From Pseudomonas taiwanensis (GTDB taxonomy: Bacteria; Pseudomonadota; Gammaproteobacteria; Pseudomonadales; Pseudomonadaceae), in NCBI RefSeq assembly GCF_013393345.1, contig NZ_QJRF01000069.1, positions 1-64,000 on the forward strand: DNA of 64,000 nucleotides, in the 5' to 3' direction. A program made the translations under genes and the position numbers. Position 1 is the stretch's first letter. Each line of letters starts with the position of its first letter. This document shows positions 1 to 7,635 of this stretch, in pieces. The notes beneath the pieces were generated by a model that saw only the letters and a program-made list of their open reading frames with translations, searched no databases and was not told the DNA's origin.

Positions 1-1052
1 TCACTGGCGGAGCCGGCTTCATCGGTTCGGCCCTGGTTCGCCACTTGCTGACAAACACCCAGCATGAGGTGCTCAACCTCGACAAACTGACCTACGCCGG
101 CAACCTCGAGTCGCTGGCCGCGGTCGCGGACAATCCGCGCTACCAGTTCCTCCAGGCGGATATCGCCGACAGCCAGGTTGTCGGCGCAGCGCTGGCGCGC
201 TTCCAGCCCGACGCGGTGATGCACCTGGCCGCCGAGTCCCATGTCGATCGGTCCATCGACGGTCCCGCGGCCTTCATTCAGACCAACATCGTCGGTACCT
301 ACAGCCTGCTGGAAAGCGTGCGCGCCTATTGGCTGGGGCTGGACGCCGAACGCAAGACGGCCTTCCGCTTCCATCACATTTCCACCGACGAGGTGTATGG
401 CGACCTGCACGGGGCGGACGACCTGTTCACCGAAACCACGCCGTATGCCCCCAGTTCGCCGTATTCGGCGAGCAAGGCGGCGTCCGACCATCTGGTCCGC
501 GCCTGGCACCGCACCTACGGTCTGCCCGTGCTGCTGACCAATTGCTCGAACAACTACGGCCCTTATCACTTCCCCGAGAAACTCATCCCGCTGATGATCC
601 TCAACGCCCTGGAAGGCAAGCCCCTGCCGGTGTATGGCGACGGCCAGCAGGTGCGCGACTGGCTGTTCGTCGAGGACCACGCCCGGGCGCTGCTGGAAGT
701 GGTCAGCCGCGGCACGGTGGGCGAGACCTACAACATCGGCGGGCATAACGAGCAGAAGAACCTCGATGTGGTTCGGGCCATCTGCGCCCTGCTGGAAGAG
801 CTGGCGCCGCACAAGCCCGCCGGCGTGGCCCGCTTCGAAGACCTGATCACCTACGTCAAGGACCGCCCGGGCCACGACCTGCGCTATGCCATCGACGCCA
901 GCAAGATCGAGCGTGAACTGGGCTGGGTGCCGCAGGAAACCTTCGAGACCGGGCTGCGCAAGACGGTCCAGTGGTACCTGGATAACCTCCCGTGGTGCCA
1001 GCGCGTGCAGGACGGCAGCTATCAACGTGAACGCCTGGGAGCAGCAGTATGA
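1..1052 (+). CDS. rfbB: dTDP-glucose 4,6-dehydratase, 5' end outside window
   Basis: Makes dTDP-4-dehydro-6-deoxy-glucose from dTDP-glucose, the second step of dTDP-L-rhamnose synthesis for surface polysaccharide, in the cytoplasm. The frame is open from base 3 and begins TGGAGFIGS, the NAD-binding glycine loop of the extended short-chain dehydrogenase fold, so only about six N-terminal residues are missing. The active-site segment HISTDEVYG and the Tyr-x3-Lys pair in YSASKAASD are present. 349 residues are visible, matching the usual length near 350. The stop overlaps the rfbA start by 4 bases, and three more rhamnose genes follow in the same way, so it is the first seen gene of a translationally coupled operon. 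Confidence 0.96.
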   Translation, partial: TGGAGFIGSALVRHLLTNTQHEVLNLDKLTYAGNLESLAAVADNPRYQFLQADIADSQVVGAALARFQPDAVMHLAAESHVDRSIDGPAAFIQTNIVGTYSLLESVRAYWLGLDAERKTAFRFHHISTDEVYGDLHGADDLFTETTPYAPSSPYSASKAASDHLVRAWHRTYGLPVLLTNCSNNYGPYHFPEKLIPLMILNALEGKPLPVYGDGQQVRDWLFVEDHARALLEVVSRGTVGETYNIGGHNEQKNLDVVRAICALLEELAPHKPAGVARFEDLITYVKDRPGHDLRYAIDASKIERELGWVPQETFETGLRKTVQWYLDNLPWCQRVQDGSYQRERLGAAV

Positions 1053-1921
1053 AAGGGATAGTCCTCGCGGGCGGTTCCGGCACCCGCCTCCACCCCATCA
1101 CCCTGGGGGTGTCCAAGCAACTCCTGCCGATCTATGACAAGCCGATGATCTATTACCCGATCTCGGTGCTGATGCTCGCCGGCATCCGCGAAATCCTGAT
1201 CATCTCCACCCCCCAGGACCTGCCGCAGTACCGCAACCTGCTGGGCGATGGCAGTCAGTTCGGCGTGCACTTCAGCTATGCCGAACAACCGTCGCCGGAT
1301 GGCCTGGCCCAGGCGTTCCTGATCGGCGAGGCGTTCATCGGCAACGACCCGGTATGCCTGATCCTGGGGGACAACATCTTCCACGGCCAGCACTTCACCG
1401 AGAAGCTCAAGCGCGCCGCGCAATCGCCCAGTGGCGCCACCGTCTTCGGCTATTGGGTGAGAGATCCCGAGCGCTTTGGCGTGGTGGAATTCGATGAGGC
1501 GGGTCGCGCCGTTTCCATCGAGGAGAAGCCGGCTCAGCCGAAGTCGAGCTATGCCGTCACCGGCCTGTACTTCTACGACAACGATGTGATCCGCATCGCC
1601 AAGGCGGTGACGCCTTCTCCGCGTGGCGAGCTGGAAATCACCGACGTCAACAACGCCTATCTGCGCCGCGGTGATCTGCGCGTCGAGCGCTTCGGTCGCG
1701 GCTTCGCCTGGCTGGACACCGGCACCCACGACAGCCTTCTGGATGCCTCCCAGTATGTGCAGACCATCGAGCACCGTCAGGGCTTGAAAGTGGCCTGCCT
1801 GGAGGAGATCGCCTACCAGAACGGCTGGATCGACAAGACGCAATTGCTGACCCGGGCCAAGGCATTCGGCAAGACCGGTTATGGCCAATACCTGTTCGAC
1901 ATCGCCGGAGAAGGTGCGTGA
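1049..1921 (+). CDS. rfbA: glucose-1-phosphate thymidylyltransferase
   Basis: Couples dTTP with glucose-1-phosphate to give dTDP-glucose, the first step of dTDP-L-rhamnose synthesis. The N-terminus [16 protein letters not shown] is the nucleotidyltransferase signature, followed by the conserved [16 protein letters not shown] stretch. 290 residues is the normal length for RmlA. The ATG overlaps the rfbB stop (ATGA type, 4 bases), and the 3' end overlaps rfbC by 4 bases. RmlA is classically feedback-inhibited by dTDP-rhamnose; nothing in the sequence suggests a departure from that. Confidence 0.97.
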   Translation: MKGIVLAGGSGTRLHPITLGVSKQLLPIYDKPMIYYPISVLMLAGIREILIISTPQDLPQYRNLLGDGSQFGVHFSYAEQPSPDGLAQAFLIGEAFIGNDPVCLILGDNIFHGQHFTEKLKRAAQSPSGATVFGYWVRDPERFGVVEFDEAGRAVSIEEKPAQPKSSYAVTGLYFYDNDVIRIAKAVTPSPRGELEITDVNNAYLRRGDLRVERFGRGFAWLDTGTHDSLLDASQYVQTIEHRQGLKVACLEEIAYQNGWIDKTQLLTRAKAFGKTGYGQYLFDIAGEGA

Positions 1922-2463
1922 ACGCGATTCCAACCGCTATCCCTGACGTCCTCATTCTCGAACCTCGCGTATTCGGCGACGAGCGCGGCTTCTTCTACGA
2001 AAGCTTCAACGCCCGCACCTTCGCCGAGGCGACCGGCGTCGAACGCCACTTCGTCCAGGACAACCACTCGCGCTCCCAGCGCGGCGTCCTGCGCGGGCTT
2101 CACTACCAGCTGCAGCAAGCCCAGGGGAAACTGGTGCGGGTCGTCGCGGGCGAAGTGTTCGACGTCGCGGTGGACCTCCGCCGCAACTCGCCCACCTTCG
2201 GGCGCTGGGTCGGCGTACACCTCTCCGCCGAAAACAAACGCCAGCTCTGGGTCCCCGAGGGTTTCGCGCACGGCTTCGTGGTCCTCAGCGATTACGCCGA
2301 GTTCCTCTACAAGACCACCGACTACTACGCCCCCGAGCATGAGCGCTGCATTCGCTGGGACGATCCCGATCTCGCCATCGACTGGCCGCTGGCCGAGGCG
2401 CCGCAGCTGTCCGCCAAGGACCAGGCCGGGGTCAACTTCAAGGACGCGGACCTGTTCGCATGA
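1918..2463 (+). CDS. rfbC: dTDP-4-dehydrorhamnose 3,5-epimerase
   Basis: Epimerises C3 and C5 of dTDP-4-dehydro-6-deoxyglucose, the third step toward dTDP-L-rhamnose. 181 residues, normal for the cupin-fold RmlC family. Diagnostic stretches are DERGFFYES near residue 20, [15 protein letters not shown] near 55-70 (catalytic His region) and [10 protein letters not shown] near 115. It starts with GTG, whose last two bases form part of the rfbA stop TGA, giving a 4-base overlap. It overlaps rfbD by 4 bases at the other end. In P. aeruginosa I recall rmlC being last of the operon (B-D-A-C); here it is third. Confidence 0.96.
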   Translation: MNAIPTAIPDVLILEPRVFGDERGFFYESFNARTFAEATGVERHFVQDNHSRSQRGVLRGLHYQLQQAQGKLVRVVAGEVFDVAVDLRRNSPTFGRWVGVHLSAENKRQLWVPEGFAHGFVVLSDYAEFLYKTTDYYAPEHERCIRWDDPDLAIDWPLAEAPQLSAKDQAGVNFKDADLFA

Positions 2464-3326
2464 AGATTCTCATCACCGGCAATAGCGGCCAGGTGGCGCG
2501 GGAACTCCAGCTCGCCCTCGCCGGCAAGGCCGCGGTCGTGTCCCTGGGGCGCGACCGGCTCGATCTCGCCCATCCCGAGCAGATCCGCCAGCAGGTCCGT
2601 GCCCTGGCCCCCGACCTGCTGATCAACGCCGCCGCCTACACCGCGGTGGACCAGGCCGAGACCGATGCGGACGCCGCCGTCGCGATCAATGCCACGGCCC
2701 CCGGCGTACTCGCTGAAGAGGCCGCCGCCCTCGGTATTCCGCTGTTCCACTACTCCACCGACTACGTCTTTGACGGTGCCAAGCACGGCCGCTACGTCGA
2801 GGACGACCCGACCCAGCCGCTGGGCGTCTACGGCACCAGCAAACTGGCCGGCGAACAGGCGATCCAGGCCGTTGGTGGGCAGTACCTGATCCTCCGTACC
2901 AGCTGGGTTTATTCGCTGCACGGGCGCAACTTCCTGCTCACCATGCAGCGTCTGCTGCAGGAGCGCGAAGAGCTGCGCGTGGTGGATGACCAGGTAGGCG
3001 CGCCGACCTGGGCGGGCAGCATCGCCCAGGCCACGGCGCAGTTGATCGATCAGTGGCAGGCGGGCAACCGCCATTGGGGCGTCTATCACCTGACCAACCG
3101 GGGCGAAACCTCCTGGTTCGGCTTTGCCAGTGCCATCGCTGACCAGTTGAAAGCCGCCGGCAAGCCCTGTGCTCGCCTGGTGCCGATTCCGTCCAGCGAG
3201 TACCCGACGCCGGCCCGGCGCCCGCTGAATTCGCGGCTGGATGGCCGCAAGCTGGCGAACGACTGGCAGGTCAGTCTGCCCGATTGGCGTACTGCCCTGG
3301 CCGAGTGCCTGCGCCAGCCGCGCTGA
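2460..3326 (+). CDS. rfbD: dTDP-4-dehydrorhamnose reductase
   Basis: NAD(P)H-dependent reductase that completes dTDP-L-rhamnose. 288 residues, usual for RmlD. It opens with [17 protein letters not shown] (Rossmann glycine motif), has the YSTDYVFDG segment typical of RmlD near residue 100, and the Tyr-x3-Lys pair in YGTSKLAGE near 125. It is the last gene of the coupled set: ATG overlaps the rfbC stop by 4 bases, and 114 bases follow before dctB. No T-rich terminator hairpin is obvious behind it, so readthrough toward dctB is possible. Confidence 0.96.
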   Translation: MKILITGNSGQVARELQLALAGKAAVVSLGRDRLDLAHPEQIRQQVRALAPDLLINAAAYTAVDQAETDADAAVAINATAPGVLAEEAAALGIPLFHYSTDYVFDGAKHGRYVEDDPTQPLGVYGTSKLAGEQAIQAVGGQYLILRTSWVYSLHGRNFLLTMQRLLQEREELRVVDDQVGAPTWAGSIAQATAQLIDQWQAGNRHWGVYHLTNRGETSWFGFASAIADQLKAAGKPCARLVPIPSSEYPTPARRPLNSRLDGRKLANDWQVSLPDWRTALAECLRQPR

Positions 3327-3440
3327 CCCTCGGGGAGGCGCTCGCACCTCCCCGTGGTTTCCACCTCTCGTATCAGCCGCGCCACCGTTCCCGGACGTCG
3401 ATGCCATAATGCGCCTCATCGACCGGCGCACAGTGATCGC

Positions 3441-5252
3441 ATGACTGCCACCCCCATTCCCCACCGCCCACGCTGGCGCAGCCTGGTGCTCTTGGCGCTG
3501 CTGCTGGCGCCGCTGCTCTGGCCGCTGCAGCATTTCAGCGAGCGCTACTACAGCGAGTCCCTGGCTGAGCAGAATCGCCAGACCCTCGATCTGTACGTCG
3601 CCAATCTGCTCGGCACCCTGCACCGCTACGAGGTGCTGCCGCCCATCCTGGCCGACCTGCCACCGTTGCGGGACCTGCTTGCCGCGCCCGATAGCGACAC
3701 CCTGCAGGCTGAAGCCAATCGCGTGCTGGCTGAAGTTCGCCAGCACACAGGGGCCGATGTGATCTACCTGATGAGCCCCGCCGGCCTCACCCTGAGTTCT
3801 TCCAACTGGGATCAGGCAGACAGTTTCGTCGGACGCAGCTTTCCTTTCCGCCCTTACTTCCGCGAAGCCCTCGCAGGCAAGCAGGGCCGCTTCTTCGGCC
3901 TCGGCACCACCTCGCGCAAACGTGGTTACTTCTTCGCCAGCCCGGTGCGCGACGGCGCACAGATCATCGGAATACTCGTGGTGAAGGTGGATCTGGACGA
4001 CGCGGAAACCCTCTGGGGCAAGACCCCGGAGCAGCTCATGGTGACTGACGCCAATGGCGTGGTGATCATCTCGTCGCGCAGCGATTGGCGCTTCCATGCC
4101 ACCCGCCCGCTGGATAACGCCGAACGCTCGGCGATAGTCGCCAACCAGCCCTACCCGACCCAAGCGCCGCCACCGTTGAAACTGGACGACGGCGACTGGC
4201 TCACCCAGAGTCGCGAGCTCCGCGAAACCGGCTTGACCGCCAGCATCCTGGCCCCGCGCCAGTTGGTGGACCGCCAGGTGACCACGACGGTCGCCATTGG
4301 TGGCGCTGCGCTGCTGACCCTGCTGCTGCTGCTCGGCCTGATGATGCAGCGCCGCCGTCACTACCTGGATCGCATCGCCCTCGACGCCAAGGCCCGCCGC
4401 GAGCTGGAAATGCGCGTGCTGGAACGCACCCAGGACCTCGAGGCGCTGAACAGCCGGTTGAAAGACGAGGTGCTGGAGCGCGAGCAGGCGCAGCAGGAGC
4501 TGGTCAGCGCCCAGGACGAACTGGTGCAGGCGACCAAACTGTCCGCCCTGGGCACCATGTCGGCGAGCATCAGCCACGAGCTGAACCAACCCTTGGCGGC
4601 GATCCGCAGCTATGCCGACAACGCCGGGGTACTGCTGGACCACCAGCGCCTCGACGATGCTCGCGGCAACCTGCGCCAGATCAGCGACCTGACCGGCCGC
4701 ATGGCGTCGATCATCGCCCACCTGCGGGCATTCGCCCGTCGCGATCGTCACGCACCGGAAAGCGTCGCGCTGCAGCCGGCTCTCGACGATGCCCTGGCCC
4801 TCGTCGCGCAACGCCGCCGGGCCATGGACGTGGAACTGATCCGCGACCTGCCGGACGCTCCGCTCTGGGTCCAGGCCGGTGAAACCCGCCTGCGCCAGGT
4901 ACTCGGCAACCTGCTCGCCAATGCCCTCGATGCGCTCAAGGAAAAACCCCATCCGCGCCGTATCTGGCTGAGCGCCGAAACCACTGCCGACGGTGTGGAG
5001 CTGCACCTGCGCGACAACGGCCCCGGCTTTACCGAAGAAGCCCTGCGTCATGCGCGCGAGCCCTTCTTCACCACCAAGACCAGCGCCCAGGGCCTTGGCC
5101 TGGGCCTCGCCATCTGCGATAGCCTGATGCGCGCCCTTGGCGGCGAGTTGCTGTTCGCCAACCACCCTGACGGTGGTGCCCTGCTCACCCTGCGCATGCG
5201 CAACGCCGCGCCCGGCGTCATCCCACAGCCCCCTGAGGACCTCTCTGCATGA
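3441..5252 (+). CDS. dctB: C4-dicarboxylate sensor histidine kinase, DctB type
   Basis: Membrane histidine kinase expected to sense external C4-dicarboxylates (succinate, fumarate, malate) and phosphorylate DctD. 603 residues from the ATG at 3441; an in-frame extension to 3354 exists but would place low-quality sequence before the first membrane helix. Order: membrane helix about 15-33, periplasmic double-Cache-like sensor 40-275 (GYFFASPVRD, IIGILVVKVD), second helix about 280-300, coiled-coil linker, HisKA with SISHELNQPLAAIRS around 375, and ATPase with N box and DNGPGF. It overlaps dctD by 4 bases. The dctPQM transporter genes that I recall following this pair in P. aeruginosa are absent here. 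Confidence 0.9.
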   Translation: MTATPIPHRPRWRSLVLLALLLAPLLWPLQHFSERYYSESLAEQNRQTLDLYVANLLGTLHRYEVLPPILADLPPLRDLLAAPDSDTLQAEANRVLAEVRQHTGADVIYLMSPAGLTLSSSNWDQADSFVGRSFPFRPYFREALAGKQGRFFGLGTTSRKRGYFFASPVRDGAQIIGILVVKVDLDDAETLWGKTPEQLMVTDANGVVIISSRSDWRFHATRPLDNAERSAIVANQPYPTQAPPPLKLDDGDWLTQSRELRETGLTASILAPRQLVDRQVTTTVAIGGAALLTLLLLLGLMMQRRRHYLDRIALDAKARRELEMRVLERTQDLEALNSRLKDEVLEREQAQQELVSAQDELVQATKLSALGTMSASISHELNQPLAAIRSYADNAGVLLDHQRLDDARGNLRQISDLTGRMASIIAHLRAFARRDRHAPESVALQPALDDALALVAQRRRAMDVELIRDLPDAPLWVQAGETRLRQVLGNLLANALDALKEKPHPRRIWLSAETTADGVELHLRDNGPGFTEEALRHAREPFFTTKTSAQGLGLGLAICDSLMRALGGELLFANHPDGGALLTLRMRNAAPGVIPQPPEDLSA

Positions 5253-6622
5253 CCAACGCCCTCGATGCCCGAACCCAGGTGCTGCTGATCGACGATGATC
5301 CGCACCTGCGCCAGGCCCTCAGCCAGACCCTCGACCTGGCGGGCCTCAAGGTGCAAGCCCTCGGCGATGCCCAGGGCGTGGCGGAGAAGATCGACAAGGA
5401 CTGGCCGGGGGTGGTGGTCACCGATATCCGCATGCCCGGCATCGACGGCCTCGAATTGCTGAAGCAACTGCGCGAACGCGATCCTGATCTGCCGGTGTTG
5501 CTGATCACCGGCCACGGTGATGTTCCGCTGGCCGTCCAGGCCATGCGCGCGGGTGCCTATGACTTCCTGGAGAAACCCTTCCCCAGCGACCAGTTACTGG
5601 ACAGCGTCCACCGCGCCCTGGACCTGCGCCGCCTGGTGTTGGAAAACCGCAGCCTGCGCATGGCCCTGTCCGATCGCCAGCAACTCAGCGGTCGCCTCGT
5701 AGGGCAGTCGTCCGCCATGCAACGGTTGCGCGAGCAGATCGGCGCCCTCGCCGCCACCAATGCCGACGTGCTCATCCTGGGTGAAACCGGAGCCGGGAAG
5801 GAGGTAGTAGCGCGCGCCCTGCACGATCTGTCGGCGCGACGCGACGGGCCCTTCGTCGCCATCAATGCCGGCGCCCTGGCCGAATCGGTGGTGGAGAGCG
5901 AGCTGTTCGGCCACGAGCAAGGCGCGTTCACCGGCGCGCAGAAGCGCCGGATCGGCAAGTTCGAGTTCGCCAATGGCGGCACGGTGTTCCTCGATGAGAT
6001 CGAAAGCATGAGCCTGGACGTCCAGGTCAAGCTGCTGCGCCTGCTGCAGGAACGCGTCGTGGAGCGCCTCGGCGCCAACCAACTGATCCCGCTGGATATC
6101 CGCGTGATCGCAGCGACCAAGGAGGACCTGCGCCACGCCGCCGACCAGGGCCGGTTCCGCGCCGACCTCTATTACCGCCTGAACGTCGCCAGCCTGCGCA
6201 TTCCGCCCCTGCGCGAACGCGGCGAGGACGCCCTGGCGCTGTTCCAGAATTTCGCCGACGCCGCCCGCAGTCGTCACGGCGCCGCTCCGCGCAGCCTCGA
6301 TAGCAGCCAGCGCGCCTTGCTGCTGACCCACGGCTGGCCGGGCAACGTACGGGAGTTGCAGAACGCCGCAGAGCGCTTCGCCCTGGGCCTGGACCTGAAC
6401 CTGGATAACGCGCCCGCCAACCTGCCGAAGGTGGAAGGCGGCCTGAGTGATCAGGTCGAGGCCTTCGAGCGCGCGCTGATCGCGGCCGAACTGACCCGTC
6501 CCCATGGCTCGCTGCGCAGTGTGGCCGAAGCGCTCGGCCTGCCGCGCAAGACGCTCTCGGACAAGTTGCGCAAACACAACCTCAGCTTCAGTGGCGGGAA
6601 TCCCGCAGAAGAGCAGGACTGA
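5249..6622 (+). CDS. dctD: sigma-54-dependent response regulator, DctD type
   Basis: NtrC-family enhancer-binding response regulator, partner of the overlapping dctB kinase; expected to activate C4-dicarboxylate uptake genes with RpoN. 457 residues. Receiver domain 1-125 with acidic pocket (LLIDDDPH) and phospho-acceptor Asp in VVTDIRMPG; AAA+ domain about 145-375 with Walker A GETGAGKE, the sigma-54 contact loop GAFTGA, and the arginine-finger region; Fis-type helix-turn-helix at the C-terminus (SVAEALGLPRKTLSDKL). The gene is directly followed by an inverted repeat and a sigma-54 promoter that it may itself control. Confidence 0.92.
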   Translation: MTNALDARTQVLLIDDDPHLRQALSQTLDLAGLKVQALGDAQGVAEKIDKDWPGVVVTDIRMPGIDGLELLKQLRERDPDLPVLLITGHGDVPLAVQAMRAGAYDFLEKPFPSDQLLDSVHRALDLRRLVLENRSLRMALSDRQQLSGRLVGQSSAMQRLREQIGALAATNADVLILGETGAGKEVVARALHDLSARRDGPFVAINAGALAESVVESELFGHEQGAFTGAQKRRIGKFEFANGGTVFLDEIESMSLDVQVKLLRLLQERVVERLGANQLIPLDIRVIAATKEDLRHAADQGRFRADLYYRLNVASLRIPPLRERGEDALALFQNFADAARSRHGAAPRSLDSSQRALLLTHGWPGNVRELQNAAERFALGLDLNLDNAPANLPKVEGGLSDQVEAFERALIAAELTRPHGSLRSVAEALGLPRKTLSDKLRKHNLSFSGGNPAEEQD

Positions 6623-6633
6623 TCGGCAAGACT

Positions 6634-6682
6634 CCGCTCATCTGCTACTCACTTGGGCACGAAGGAGCCCGTAGCAGAGCGG
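6634..6682. promoter_or_regulatory. three-tier inverted repeat upstream of the sigma-54 promoter
   Basis: Nested inverted repeat: CCGCT (6634-6638) with AGCGG (6678-6682), CTGCTAC (6642-6648) with GTAGCAG (6671-6677), and GGGC (6655-6658) with GCCC (6667-6670). Its centre lies about 60 bases before the predicted transcription start of the sigma-54 promoter. It could be the binding site of the DctD dimer or another enhancer-binding protein, although that is nearer than most such sites. If transcribed from dctD it would also fold as a long hairpin with ACGAAGGA in the apical loop. Confidence 0.5.
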
Positions 6683-6693
6683 TCGCCGCAGAG

Positions 6694-6709
6694 TGGCACA
6701 AGGCTTGCC
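6694..6709 (+). promoter_or_regulatory. sigma-54 (RpoN) promoter
   Basis: TGGCAC-AAGGC-TTGCC matches the -24/-12 consensus TGGCAC-N5-TTGCW at every position except the final weak one, with the required 12-base step between the GG and GC doublets. It lies 72 bases after the dctD stop, on the same strand, and about 12 bases before a predicted start near 6720. No protein-coding frame follows on this strand before the terminator at 6867-6896, so the transcript should be non-coding or a remnant leader. Confidence 0.75.
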
Positions 6710-6719
6710 CTCTGAACGG

Positions 6720-6896
6720 TAATCCCTGCGCTGCGCAGGGTCAGGAGGGTGGCCCAGACAGGGTCTGACCTCTCCCCAAGCCGGCCACAAGCCAGCCATG
6801 GGGCTATCCTCTCGACGCCACGGGCCAAGCCCGGTGGCACCCCACCCAGCTACCCGCCGGGTGTTCGAAGCCCGGCCCAGTGCCGGGCTTCTTCAT
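6720..6896 (+). ncRNA. putative sigma-54-dependent small RNA downstream of dctD
   Basis: About 177 bases between the predicted sigma-54 start and a Rho-independent terminator. It contains CCCTGCG/CGCAGGG with a CTG loop (6724-6740), GCCACGGGC paired with GCCCgGTGGC around a CAA loop (6817-6838), and the terminal hairpin (6867-6891). No convincing reading frame is present. An unpaired AGGA (6743-6746) could suit RsmA-type proteins, but the A-rich CA motifs of CrcZ are missing. The placement behind an NtrC-type regulator copies CrcZ (after cbrB) and NrsZ (after ntrC). It could instead be the relic leader of a lost dctP gene. Confidence 0.55.
6867..6896 (+). terminator. Rho-independent terminator
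   Basis: Perfect 10-base stem GAAGCCCGGC / GCCGGGCTTC with loop CCAGT, followed by TTCATT. The T-rich side faces the + strand, so it ends the dctD or putative sRNA transcript. On the minus strand the bases after the stem are not T-rich. Confidence 0.75.
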
Positions 6897-6905
6897 TAAT
6901 AAGGC

Positions 6906-7268
6906 TCATGGACGCTCGAGTACGAAGCGATCAAGATCCACCGGCTGGCCGGGCACGACGCCCAACCTTTCCCGCAGGTCGGCATAGGCCTTTTCGAAGT
7001 CGGCGCGCAATTCAGGCATCGCGGCAAGCCCGGGACGGAAGCCGTATTTGCGCAATCGCAACCCCGCGCTGTGAAGGAAGTTGTAGGCGACGTCGCCGTG
7101 CAAGGAAAAGCGCTCGTGCACCGGTTTTCCAGCGATCTGCCCATGCAGTTCGAAGTTGACGAACGGGTCTCTTCCACGTTTTTCGATGTCGTATTCCAGC
7201 GCCAAATCAAAGGCCGGAATTCGTCCGACGGAAGCTCGACTGATGGCAATTTGTCCTACTTTGAACAT
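6906..7268 (-). CDS. DUF5064-like protein of unknown function
   Basis: 120 residues; cytoplasmic, with no signal peptide or membrane helix. The start at 7268 is supported by a strong Shine-Dalgarno (GAGGAGG) five bases upstream; a longer frame to 7373 lacks such a site. The pattern PAFDLALEYDI, NFELHGQIAGKPV, F-LHGDVAYNF and a C-terminal GQPVDLDRF agrees with my memory of the Pseudomonas-restricted DUF5064 family. The function of that family is unknown. It converges on the putative sRNA, with only 9 bases between the terminator and its stop, and is divergent from arcD with a long AT-richer spacer. Confidence 0.65.
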   Translation of the reverse strand: MFKVGQIAISRASVGRIPAFDLALEYDIEKRGRDPFVNFELHGQIAGKPVHERFSLHGDVAYNFLHSAGLRLRKYGFRPGLAAMPELRADFEKAYADLRERLGVVPGQPVDLDRFVLERP

Positions 7269-7560
7269 GTTTCCTCCTCTCGAAATTTCCACCCTTTCCC
7301 AGTCCAAAAATCCCTCCTTATAGCGAAATGTCCCTACAAAAATATGTAATTTCCTACAAGGAATATGGGGCATTTCTGAAGCAATCCACTTCGTGCAAGT
7401 TGCAACTTGAAGGCTCGGGAAAACCGGCTAGTTTGTATTAGGCGTTGCCCGGGATGGCATGCCGAACCCTCTAAATTGCTCGTTCTGGGCAGCGACCTGC
7501 AGTAACTCCCTCCCATCTACGACAGTAAGGAAATTGTCCGCATGACTCATTAGCTAGCTA
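7269..7560. other. intergenic region between DUF5064 gene and arc promoter
   Basis: Less GC-rich than its surroundings. It holds the minus-strand Shine-Dalgarno of the DUF5064 gene, a small TTCC/GGAA inverted repeat near 7350-7365, and a perfect 14-base palindrome at 7396-7409. No convincing gene was seen. ArgR half-sites would be expected here from the arc operon of P. aeruginosa, but I could not identify one with confidence. Confidence 0.5.
7396..7409. promoter_or_regulatory. perfect 14-base palindrome, operator candidate
   Basis: CAAGTTGCAACTTG is perfectly self-complementary and lies in the divergent region between the DUF5064 gene and arcD. A dimeric repressor or activator could bind it; the protein is not identifiable from sequence. 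Confidence 0.35.
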
Positions 7561-7604
7561 TTGATCTGGATCAGAACGCGGTTAACAGGCCAAGCGCTCA
7601 ATAA
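7561..7604 (+). promoter_or_regulatory. ANR/FNR box and -10 element of the arc operon
   Basis: TTGAT-CTGG-ATCAG (7561-7574) fits the ANR/FNR consensus TTGAT-N4-ATCAA with one mismatch. A -10-like CAATAA lies at 7599-7604. With a start near 7609 the box is centred at about -41.5, the class II position known for the P. aeruginosa arc promoter. This predicts oxygen-limited expression of arcDABC. Confidence 0.8.
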
Positions 7605-7635
7605 GCACAGTTCCTACTCCGGATGGAGGTGCAAG

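Noticed and set aside
2325-5165. Very long minus-strand frame (946 codons) across rfbCD and dctB
   Set aside because: Lies opposite well-recognised genes; its composition (Gln/Gly/Ala/Val/Leu) is the usual antisense artefact of GC-rich codon use.
6634-6896. Known structured RNAs (RNase P RNA, tmRNA, 6S, 4.5S, cobalamin riboswitch)
   Set aside because: None of the conserved motifs of these RNAs could be found in the stretch.
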